64,000 nucleotides of DNA from Strongyloides papillosus (Eukaryota > Nematoda > Chromadorea > Rhabditida > Strongyloididae). This document shows positions 39,819 to 50,429 of the stretch, in pieces; position 1 is the stretch's first letter; every line of letters begins with the position of its first letter. The position numbers and the translations under genes were made by a program. The stretch is taken from positions 1,302,001 through 1,366,000 of the forward strand of contig SRSI01000013.1 of NCBI GenBank assembly GCA_005656395.1, written 5' to 3'. The notes under the pieces were generated by a model that was not told where the DNA came from, made no database searches, and was given only the letters and a program-made list of their open reading frames with translations.

Positions 39819-41374
39819 TCAACATAAATAGAAGGCTGGATTTATTAATGCATATTTTGTGTCAACCAAAATCATCTTTGATTCATAAAGTTTATTTGAA
39901 TTTAAACCAAACCTTGCTATATGATCGTATATTCTTCTATTAAACTGACGTATCCTATAAATTTTTATTAATAACAATTTAATTAACATATATAAAATAC
40001 TTACTTGTGGCCTGTTAATTTATCAAGAAAATTATAATATCCTTTTCTTAAAAGATGTGGTTCAAAAATAGCAATACTTAAAATATAACCAGTTGATATT
40101 GTATAAAGTAATTCTTTCCAGTGCTTCAAACGCGGAAAATAATTTCTTTCCATCATATCTTTATAAAAAGTCTCTATAAATTTCCAAAAGAAGTATAATC
40201 CTACTGATAGATTTGGAAAGATAGGAAATGACAATCCAGAGATCATTGCTCCTATAACTGGATTCAAATTTTTATACTTATTAGGCATATATCTATTTAA
40301 AAGACATTGAATTATCTGTAAAAAATATTGAATATTATTCAAAAAAGATAATTATTAATTAAACATTACATTTTGTATTGCTGGTAGTGCTGTAAAGAAT
40401 AATGGGATATTAATTAGTTTTCTATTGAAAATTGATGACAAGAATTTCATTGGATTTTTTGGTAGGTTTTTTATGTTACCTAAGATTGATAAAACAACAC
40501 TAGCTGATAATCCTATGCTAAAATTTTTTACAGATCCTTCTAATGTATGACTTAAGCATGAATTTTCATGTTTACAATTGCTAGATTTTCCATAATTCCT
40601 ACGTAAAAAATTTAAAATAACAGTTATTACTCTAATATTGTAATATGTTTTTGCTTTTATCTCTTCATTGGCCGTATTTCTGAAGACTATTTCCATGATC
40701 TTACTAAGAAATCCGTCTAATTTTTGTTTCTTATAATAATACATCATCCCACCAAGGCCAATGGAGAATGGAATTATTTCACCATGTGGTATACGTGGTA
40801 AATATCCATGAACAATTCCTTGTCTAAATAATGTTTCTGTTGCGAGATTTGTTAAGTATATAGCCAATGCGTGCCTGCGTGATGGATTTTCTATCAAAAT
40901 GGCTAAAAATGAGGCTATTGATGCACTCATTATTCCTGATGTAGGGACTGTTGAAAATCCTAGAAGTCTATGAAAAAGACATATTGCATACACATAAAAA
41001 CACATATTGCAAGTTAAAAAAATGCTTGATCTTATTGCATTTATAAAAAGTCTATAGTTTATTGCTCCTCTTAAACTTTTTTTTGCGGCTATTGAAGCAA
41101 TCTATTTTTTTGAAAATAATTACAAATAAGGTAACATTTTTTAACATACCAAATATAAGGGAAAATATGTTTTAAAGGAAAAAACTAAACCATCGCGAAC
41201 AGCATCCAGAATGGCCAATTCACAATTTGGATTCCATGTATGGCCTATTTCATAACAAGTACCATGTAAAATACGCAAACCTAATGTTCCAGCTACAAAT
41301 TTACTAACTACAGTCATACCTATGAAAAATAAATAAAAAAATGTTAATTGCATTGAAGAAAACATTTTTATCAT
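39819..41374 (-). CDS. tmem-135: TMEM135 family transmembrane protein
   Basis: Predicted 467-residue multi-pass membrane protein. TMEM135 proteins act in peroxisome/lysosome-linked lipid and cholesterol handling and mitochondrial dynamics, and the C. elegans homologue affects fat storage and cold tolerance. Exons in phase: 41374-41150, 41101-40370, 40315-40005 and 39954-39819; introns of 48, 54 and 50 nt. The diagnostic N-terminal motif CYEIGHTWNPNC is present, as is the family core AILIENPSRR followed by IYLTNLATETLFRQG, and about six hydrophobic segments. The last exon, outside any long open frame, encodes a basic tail matching the family's C-terminal region. The start is uncertain: ATG at 41374 adds a hydrophobic leader, whereas ATG at 41317 lies two bases after TTTTTCATAG, which looks like a trans-splice acceptor and gives the usual family N-terminus. 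Its 5' end lies 309 bp from the MFSD12 stop. Confidence 0.9.
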
Positions 41375-41683
41375 TAATTAAACACACTCGTTGTTAGAAA
41401 ACAATCAATGCATCTTTATATAGGCATTTGTCATATTCATCAATTGTATATATACTTTATTAATAAACTACACTACATGATAAGACTAGAAAATATAAAT
41501 AGTTTACTACAGTTAAAAATGTCATTATAAATATCTAAACGAGATATTTTTGTACACATATTTAGATACCCTACTATAATAAGAATTACATTTTTTTAAA
41601 CATCATTCGATATTTCTTTTTCAAACGTTTGTATATAAATATGTATATATAATTAAGTTATTATATAAGAAAAATTTTATATA

Positions 41684-43345
41684 TTACTCTTCATTATTAT
41701 CATTAAAATCATTTTCAATTAATACTTGATCATCTTCATTATCATGTCTTTTTCCAACTTTTTGTGGTAGTAAAATTAATAAAATTATAAACATTAAAAG
41801 TGCACAGCATCCAGGTATAAAAATAAGGATATCTCTATAAAAATCTGAACAATCAATATTTGCTCCTTTCAACGAGGCACAATTAGGATTGATTAATTCA
41901 ATCACCTGAAATGCAATACCATTTGAAATTTTATCAAATAATGACATTGAACCATAAACAAATGCACCACTATCAGTATTTTTATTTATCAGGTCTGCTG
42001 TTAATGAAACTGATGAAACAAGGAGTATAGATTGTGAAATTCCCATAAATATTACCAATACGTTTGTTACATTTTTGTGATTACAAAAAAATAGTACACA
42101 ATTAAGAATTGCTATAAAAACACCAAACATAAATGTTGCCTTTCTACTAAGATTTCTTGATAACCATGGTATACCAATAAAAAGTGAACAAAAAAATGAT
42201 GATATATAAATAATTAATGGAAATATTGCAACATAACTTTTTGACATTTTCAACGTTATTACTACATAAAATGGAAAGTAAACTTGCGAAACATTAACAT
42301 TCAATCTACATAACATATAAAGCATTGAAACAAGATAAAATTGATAATCTTTAAACCACTCAAACCATTTCATTCTTTTAATAATAGGTGTTCGTGTAAT
42401 TTCATCATTACCAGCAACAGAAATCTCTCTATCTCTTCTACTTTCTTTCATCCAATGTGATTTGGTTAAAAGATAAAATAACGAGGATGTTATTATACCT
42501 AATATAGTTAATATCAAACCAGCATGTGAAAAATTTTTTAAATCACCCTCATCAATAATCTCGGGTTCTTCGTCACTTTGAAATAAATAATATAATAAAC
42601 TAAATACTAAAACATTGGCTATCATTGAAAATGCATAACGAAATGACTGCATTGATGTTCTAACGGCTTGAATATTTGTCATTTCAGGAATTAAAGATAA
42701 ATGTGAAATCTGAAAATTATCATATTTATTTTTTAAAACCTTAATTTTTATTAAAAAACAACATACTTGAACAGCAGCCCAACCAAATTGGAAGAGGCAA
42801 ATTGATAATATTAAATAACTTATTCCTAACCATCCTGTTGATGATTGACAAAACCAACAACCGCTAAATATGAACGGAAACGATACTGCTACTGTTATTG
42901 TACCAATAAAATGCCATGAAACTCTCTTACCTAGTGGTTTCAATATCCTCGGTACATAACCACCATCAGAGAGTAGACCAATTGTTGGGGTTGATAGTCC
43001 ATCCATTGCTTGTCCAACTAACATTAAAAATCCCGACTTCTCTGATTCAATATGTAAAACTTTTTCTAAGTATACCATAAGGTATGTAAACCACATGCAT
43101 GCACAAAGATCATTATAAAAATGTCCTAAAGAAAAGCCAAAAATTTCTTTTCTAAACACTGATGTATTATTTTCATTTATTATATTATTACTATTATCAC
43201 TATAATAATAATGAAAAAAAACATAAACCAAAATATATAAACCCTACTTTAAAGTATTATAATCATTGTTTTCTGATTCATAAACATTCTCCTCCACATG
43301 ATCAGCACCATTTCTCACCACTGTCACGTTGTCATCGGAAGCCAT
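41684..43345 (-). CDS. MFSD12-like lysosomal transporter
   Basis: Predicted 518-residue major facilitator with 12 membrane segments. Vertebrate MFSD12 imports cysteine into lysosomes and melanosomes. Exons in phase: 43345-43248, 43199-42767 and 42709-41684, with introns of 48 and 57 nt. The short first exon (MASDDNVTVV...) lies beyond the long open frame and joins at AA|T. Family signatures are GHFYNDLCACMWFTYL in helix 1, GLLSDGG between helices 2 and 3, FQFGWAAVQ joined across the intron to ISHLSLIPE, a central acidic loop, and GAFVYGSMSLFDK in helix 10. The 57-nt intron has no stop and is a multiple of three, so an unspliced message stays open with 19 extra residues. Orthology to MFSD12 is clear by motif; the substrate in nematodes is inferred. 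Confidence 0.9.
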
Positions 43346-43982
43346 TTAATTATTGAATTTATAGGAATAAAAAAAGTTTTTTAAAATAATACAAAGTTAA
43401 GACTAAAAATAAAGTAGGACATTCTTTTAGATGGTATATGTTATATTTTAATGTAATGGAGAAATGTAGTCTAGATGTGTAAATATAATGTATTTGAGAG
43501 ATATAAAATCATTTTCATAGTAACGTCAAAATTTTATAATTTTGGACTTACGGCTACCCTTTATAAATATCTAAAAGAATATTTATATCTTGTTAAAATA
43601 TGTATATTTTAAATTATAAAATTACATCATAAGGTTTTATAATAAATTTAAAAATGTTGAGAAATTAATATATATGTGTATAATAAATAAATATACAAAT
43701 AAGCTTTAGAAATTAGATATCTACTCTCATTGGACTAGTATATTACTTTTGATTTATTTATATTTAATAATAATTTGCGCACAAATACCTTTGTATTTAT
43801 AATCCTTTTATATCAGGTGAAAGTAACCAAGTGACATATTAGTAATGTTATATTACTGATACAATTTTTTAATAAATTAAGTATCAGTAAGTTGTATTGT
43901 TTTTATAAATAAACATGAGTCATTTAAAGATAATATTTTATTATTCAATTATGAAATAATAAAAAAAAGAAACAATTATTGT

Positions 43983-44638
43983 TTACATGATATTGCATGT
44001 TTTTTCATTCTCCTTGTTACTTATCTTAATCTTGTTATTTAATGTTATAAATTTTGACTGTTCAAGAACCTTAAAATAGATATTTTGATTTAATAAATCA
44101 ATGAATGCATCAATAATAGTTGATTGATCAAATTTATTTGTTTCCAAAAAAGAAATACCTAATTTTGAGGCAATTTCAATTCCCTCCTTTGTTGACACTT
44201 TTCTTTCCATAGTAAGATCACTCTTCATACCAACTATAATAATAGGACGACCACCAACCTTCATTTCACTTTGAGATGTTAAAATGTTTTGGTAAACATT
44301 TGTAATATAATGGAATGATTTAGGATCCGTTACGGAATAAACTATAACAAATGCATCACCCTCATTAAAGTATAACTTTCTCTGTCCATAAAATAATTCT
44401 AAACCCGAGGTATCAAGAATATTTATCAGGTATTTTTTTTTATCGATACAAAAATCAACTTCAATAATCTCCTCTACAGTTGGTTCATACTCTTTATTAT
44501 CTTTTCTTATAAAAGTGTTAATCTAAAAATGATAAAAATGACCATTAAATGATAATATCTTTCATAATTTAATAACATTACCAAAGTACTTTTACCAACT
44601 CCTGTTTGACCTAACACAACAATACGAATTTTAGACAT
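43983..44638 (-). CDS. Divergent Ras-like small GTPase with CaaX end
   Basis: Two exons, 44638-44582 and 44522-43983 (59-nt phase-0 intron), encode 198 residues. P-loop GQTGVGKS at 10-17 (same numbering as Ras), effector-like YEPTVEE at 31-37, switch II DTSGLE at 56-61, a G4 box reading GMKSD (117-121) instead of GNKxD, and a C-terminal CNIM CaaX box for prenylation at the plasma membrane or endomembranes. The Gly12 position is Thr, the catalytic Gln61 position is Leu and the base-contacting Asn116 position is Met, so hydrolysis is expected to be weak and nucleotide binding altered. It belongs near the Ras/Rap/Rheb/Rnd-like group, but I cannot name an orthologue. It lies 637 bp upstream of MFSD12 in the same orientation. 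Confidence 0.88.
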
Positions 44639-46447
44639 TCAAATAGATAATTTGTTTGTTTTTTTCATTAAATATATATAATTTATAATTTTTTTATTTA
44701 TATAGTAATAAGTCTTGTTTACATTTTTAATCTATGACTTTAAAAAAAAAACCTATATTTTTTTTAATTGATGATGAAATATATTTTTTGGATATTTTTA
44801 TATGTAAATTAAGTTTTAAATACAAAGTTAGGGATGTATTTATCATAAATAAAAATATATTTTATATTTTTATATTATAATTCTTTTTATTTAATTTCCT
44901 AAATTTATTTTCGTCACCATTTTATTTCATGAAAAATTACTAATGAAAATGATATTAAAGAATGATGATAATAAAGTAGAAAATAACATATCCTTTTTTT
45001 TATAATATAACTTCGATTACGACATTAAGAGAACATTAACAAAATGATAAGCTGTACTTTTTTTGACACAATTTTTCAACAGTTTTTTAATAAATGATAT
45101 GTCTTTATAAAGTGTGTGATAAAGTTTTCTCGTTATTATTTTTATAGGCAGAAGTTTTATTTTTATATATGAATTCTAAAAATCTTCTTTTTTATTTTCT
45201 TTGTTAAAAAAATGTAGTTATTGGAAATAGAAATTTTTTTTTTGAAAATATATATTATTAAAGGAAATAGAATGATAGATAACTATGAGTGATAAATAAT
45301 TAAGTATTTAAATAATGATAAAGGTTGTATATTTGTCATATTTTTCTTTTCGCATTATTGAGGTAAAAATTACACAACAATATTTTAAAATATAAACTAT
45401 TCTCCTAAATAAAATTTGTCCTCCACACAAAGGGTAAATTTTAAATTTTTATTAATTTGATTTTTAAAATTTACCATTGATGTTGTACCTCCTGTTAAAT
45501 ATAAAATATATATATTTTTTATATATTGATATTCTTTATAAACATAATTTTTCTCTACATTCTGGTCACTCCATCTATCTCTCTCTCCCTTTTTCACTTC
45601 AGCAATTCCTTTTACAGTTTTTTAAATATATTTTAGTTGCATAACTTAAAGTTTTTAACTCTCTCTCTAAGGGGTTAGGTAAGGGGGTAGAGAGAGATAC
45701 CTTATTTAAAACAGACTTCATTTCATAATATATCTTTTTAATACTCATATAAATATTTAATTACCTACTTATGTTTAAATTTATCTTTACTATTACATAA
45801 TTATCAGATTAAAATATAAATATGATATTTCATCTTGTTATTTTTCCTATATTTTTGTTATCCTCAGAACAAGTTATAATAAATATATTATATATATATA
45901 CAAAACACAATACATTCTCATACTATTAATAATTTAACATTCAAATGAAAGTAACATTATTCCAAGTTTCTTTAATGCATATATTTATAGAAGCTAGTAT
46001 GAGTAAAAAAAATTGTAAATAAAATATTTTATATTTGTTTGTATTTTATTCAAGATAAAAACTTATATATATATATTTCTTCTATCTACTTACAAAAACT
46101 ATTGATATTTAGTGGATAAATTTAGAATATAAACTTAAAAAATTTTAATTTTTTATTAATATCTAATACTTTAAGAAGATTTTCTGATATCATATTATTT
46201 TTAAATGATGTTATTTTTTTAGACTTTTTTAAAAATTATCTTCCTTATAATTTATCATTTTATTTTACATTTCATTTAAACTTAATATTTAATTAAAAAT
46301 TATTCCTAAAAATAAAGGATAAATATTTATTTTTATCTACTTTAATTTTAGATTTTTATAAATATATCATACTTAAGTATAAACAAAGATAATTGAAAAA
46401 AATATAATCACAAAAGAAGATCAGTATTATTTTAAAATTTTCCATTT
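44639..46447. other. Divergent intergenic region, Ras-like gene and daf-1-like gene
   Basis: About 1.8 kb between two divergent genes, presumed to hold both promoters. Apart from the inverted repeat at 45660-45697 and an (AT)n-rich tract near 45880-45900, nothing is recognisable. A 66-codon minus frame at 45397-45597 has no domain and is treated as chance. Confidence 0.5.
45660..45697. repeat. Inverted TC/GA repeat with G-rich loop
   Basis: A nine-base TCTCTCTCT arm pairs perfectly with AGAGAGAGA, enclosing a 20-nt loop with GGGG, GG and GGGGG runs. (TC)n/(GA)n elements are common near nematode promoters (GAGA-type). A cruciform or H-DNA structure is possible; function unknown. Confidence 0.45.
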
Positions 46448-48638
46448 ATGGATGTAGATACTTTTAGAATGAAAATAAAAAGTCCTATAAAATTTAATTC
46501 ATATATCATAATTATATTCTATATCCTTTGGTATGAAAATTTAACACAATCTCTAGAAATTGATAAAGAAAATTCCAATTTAACAAATATTAAAGTAACA
46601 TTTAAATTTGGAAAAATAATATTTGCTTCATCACTTCCACCTAATGGTATGTTCATTATTATATTCTCAACGTATATTGTAAATACAAAAAAATATAAAA
46701 AATATAAAAATAATTTTTTTATTTATAACTAACTATGAGATTGTTATTTTAATTTTAGAAATTTCACATGACACATATGAAAATGAAGTTTTATGTTATT
46801 GTACCTTTGATCAATGTGATAAAGAAGTTAAACATTTACTAGGAAACCAATATAATAATACCTGTCGGTCAAAAGATGGAAAATGTTATGTCGAATTACA
46901 TAATATAGCCGAATTTGGTTATGATCCACATTATGTATATAGTTATGGCTGTGAGGAGAACCATTTTAAAATTGCTGGAAGTTGTAATACAAAAGGACAA
47001 TCCAAAAGAGGTGATGATTTATTTTTATGTTGTTCAAATGAAAATTATTGTAATAAAGCTTTTGATGTAAGTAATTTAGGGAAAAAAATAATTTCTACAA
47101 TATTAAATTTTTAGCTTCCTGATTTGAATGTTAAAGTTAGACATATGGTTGCTGTTAGATTTGTACAAACACTATTTTTAATTATGTGCACAATGACTTT
47201 CATATCAATTTTTATTTTATACATTTTATCACTTACCTCTCGTGGTCAAAGATTTCTTGGTGCTACCAAAAGATATATACAATTGAAAATGGACTCAGTA
47301 TTATCGTTTTCATGTTTTAATTTTAAATGTCTAAATAGAAATTTTGATAGTGAATCATGTTATCGATCAAATGAACCAACAGTTATAACAGATTTAATAT
47401 CAGAGTTAGATAAAACTGATGGTGGATTTGATGATTCAGGTTCAAGGGGTTTTCCCTTAATCATGCAACGCACTATAGCAAGAGAAGTTGTTTTAGAAAA
47501 AACAATTGGTAAAGGACGTTTTGGTGATGTTTATTCAGGAGTGTGGAGAGGTGAAACAGTTGCAGTTAAAATATTCCATACTCGTGAAGAGTTAGCATGG
47601 AGTAAAGAAGTAGAAATTTACCAAACAAACAATTTAAGACACCCTAACCTATTACGGTTTATAGCAAGTGATAATAAAGATACTGGAATGTCAACGCAAT
47701 TATGGTTAATAACTGAATACCATAAATTAGGATCATTATATGATTATTTATCAGAAAATATAATATCAATGGAGGTTGCCGCAAATATGATACATTCATT
47801 TGCCAATGGATTATCATACCTACATACAGAGGTTCCATCACTAGATACAAAACCCATAATAGCACATAGAGATTTAAAAAGTAAAAATTTACTTGTTAAA
47901 AATCATTATACATTAGTGATAGCTGATTTCGGTTTAGCTAAAAGAGATGATAAACACGCAAAATTGACGAATCCTAATGAACCAGAAAAATTTGCTTGTG
48001 AAAGAGTTGGTACAGTTAGGTATTTGCCGCCTGAATTGTTGGTAAATGATAAAAACTTTCCTTCTTTTGAGTCATATAAAAGATCGGATGTCTACTCAGC
48101 ATCTTTAATAATGTGGGAGATATTATCGAGAGCATATGAACCAGAGGAGTTTCCAGAAGTTAAAAATATGAATGAATTAAAGAAACATATACCTGAGTAT
48201 CAGGAACCATATTCAGAGTGGTTGAATAGAAATCCAACGATAGATGAAGTTAAAATTGTTGTGGTAGATAAAAAATTACGACCACCATATCCATCACAAT
48301 TTAAAACCAAAGTGGATAATTCATCAATTCTATTTGATATGATACAGGAATGTTGGCATCCTGAACCGCAAAGTCGCATAAATGCAACTTATATTAAAAT
48401 GTTAGTGGGTAAATTAATAACGAAATCATACAATGCATTCCTTGAAAATAAGATACAAGATTACATTAGACCAATAATGGAATTTATGCCAAATACCCCA
48501 AATAATAATATTCAATCAATAGATGGAATGTATAGTGCTAATATTGAGGGGTACGACGAGACAAAGAATGACGATAATAATGAAACATTTATAAATGTGA
48601 AATCACCTGAAAAGGAAAAAGAACATCTGTTAAGATAG
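46448..48638 (+). CDS. daf-1: Type I TGF-beta receptor serine/threonine kinase, DAF-1-like
   Basis: Predicted 676-residue receptor. Exons 46448-46646, 46759-47066 and 47115-48638 (introns 112 and 48 nt) join in phase. Order: a hydrophobic signal segment (about 18-36), a cysteine-rich extracellular domain ending in the receptor signature CCSNENYCN, a membrane helix (about 181-209), a GS-like region DDSGSRGFPLIMQRTIAREV (about 275-294) with a single SGS, and a kinase with GKGRFGDVYSG, Lys321 in VAVKIF, HRDLKSKN, DFGLA and RVGTVRYLPPELL. The GS region and RVGTxRY make it type I. The GTVRYL form, the FESY segment before the SDVYS helix, the EWLNRNP insert and the leucine-rich extreme C-terminus favour DAF-1 over SMA-6. 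DAF-1 transduces the dauer TGF-beta signal to DAF-8/DAF-14 Smads. Family certain; orthologue less so. Confidence 0.88.
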
Positions 48639-49123
48639 GCAAAAAATGTATATATAATATTATTTTAAAGTATCCTATATATCTCTACCTCATCCTTTTA
48701 TATCGCATTAATTTCTATATAACAACAATGCCTTTAAACAATTTGTATAATAATTATATATTGTAAAATATTTTTATAAAATTACCACAAAATTTGATAA
48801 AAATGTAATAATATAGTAAAAAAGATTATGGAAATTAAGATTTAAAAATGGGGAAACATATCGCTAATAATTTAACATCATATTAAAATTGTTTAAATAC
48901 TAGTAGTTAGTATAGATATTAACATATATATGTCATAAATTTTCATTTAGTAATAAATAAATTGTCTCACAATAATTTTAATAATTTTTGTTAATTATTT
49001 CAGTGTTTGTAATATTAGTATTATATATGTAAAATAGTTTATGGATGTAAGAATAAACTGTGACAGTTGAATATATATTTTATCACTTTATTCTTCATCT
49101 TACATATAATATAATATTTTATC
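48639..49123. other. Intergenic gap daf-1-like/APMAP
   Basis: 485 bp of AT-rich DNA between two genes on the same strand. It must hold the 3' UTR of the receptor and the promoter or outron of the APMAP gene. No element can be named. Confidence 0.5.
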
Positions 49124-50429
49124 ATGTCAAAAAAGATACGCTCCTATAATACTAAGGATATCAAAAAACCATCAGCAAAAGAATTATTTTCGAAATTACG
49201 TCTTACTAGGCATGCTGTAATTCAATCTATTACCTTTTCACTTATCCTTTCATTGACAATATCATTTTTTTTCAATTTAGGACCAACAAATCCACAGTCA
49301 TATAGGCAAGTTTTGAAACATAGTAAAATTATAATACCACATAATTCTTTATAGTGTTAAAAAAAATATAGAAATTAGTAAAAAAGTAGAAATAAAAAAT
49401 TTAGAATGTAAAAATAGGATTGTTAGTGATTATATAAAAGGTCCTGAAAGTTTATTGTATAATAAGGAAAGAAATTCAATTTTTAGTGGTAGTAGAAATG
49501 GTAGCATTGTTGAGTTAGATATAGATACATTAAAAATAAAGAAAGTATATTCAATTTTTAATAATAATAAAAAAATTAACTGCGACGGTTCATCTTATAC
49601 TCTGCCAAAATGCGGTCGTCCTTTAGGAATACACTTTGGTGTAACATCGACAACTCGTAATACCTTATATGTGGCTGATGGTATATTTGGTATCTACTCA
49701 TTAGATTTAAACTCTCAAAAAATAACTGTTATAGAAGATAGTAGAGAAAGAGAAGGTAACAATAAAAAAATGTATGGAAATGATTTAGTTGTCACTAAAA
49801 CTGGTATATATTTTTCTATCTCATCAACAAAATTTGATGATCATGAATATTTGTATGATGTCCTCGAACATTCAAATAATGGTAAAATAATGTTTTATGA
49901 TTTTGAAACAAAAAGAATAAGTGAAATAATGAAAGATTTATACTTCCCTAATGGTATTCAATTTATAGAGAACAAAGAAATACTTCTTGTCGGTGAGATG
50001 ACTAAGATGAGAATTATAAAAATTGATTTAAAAAAAGAGAAGGCTGTTAGTGAAAAATTTATAGAATATTTACCTGGATATGTTGATAATATAAGAGTTA
50101 TACAAAAAGATAATGTTAAGCAATTAATTGTACCAATACCTGAACAAGTAACAGATAGTGATGAGATATTTGCTAATTATTCGGGTTTACGAAGAATGTT
50201 AACATCAATATTTCAATATCCAATAATTGAAAAAATAATAAGTTTTCTATCAAACGATAATTCAATATTTCAGTATTATGATGTTGATACAGGTGAATAT
50301 TTAGAAACATATAGTGTACCATTTAAAGGATTATCAATAAGTCATGTACTTCATTTACAAAATCTAAATACATTTTATTTTGGTAGCGATAATGGTAATC
50401 ATATTTATGCATGTCAATTATCCTCATAA
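49124..50429 (+). CDS. APMAP/strictosidine synthase-like beta-propeller membrane protein
   Basis: Predicted 418-residue type II membrane protein, almost the length of human APMAP. Exon 1 49124-49322 and exon 2 49372-50429 are joined by a 49-nt intron (CATA|GTAAAA ... ATATAG|AAATT); of the available acceptors only this one restores the frame. A cytoplasmic basic N-terminus is followed by one membrane helix (about 31-52), then the six-bladed propeller of the strictosidine-synthase/gluconolactonase fold. Signatures: KGPESLLY before blade 1, CGRPLGIHFG, LYVADGIFGIY, FPNGIQF, LVGEMTKMRI and YLPGYVDNIRV, which mirror the family consensus. Members show arylesterase-like or lactonase activity and plants use the fold for alkaloid synthesis; the natural substrate here is unknown. 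Donor CATA|GTAAAA is weak, so this junction deserves RNA support. Confidence 0.87.

Noticed and set aside
45669..45688. Possible G-quadruplex
   Set aside because: Only two runs of four or more G and one GG are present; four adequate G-runs are needed for a stable intramolecular quadruplex.
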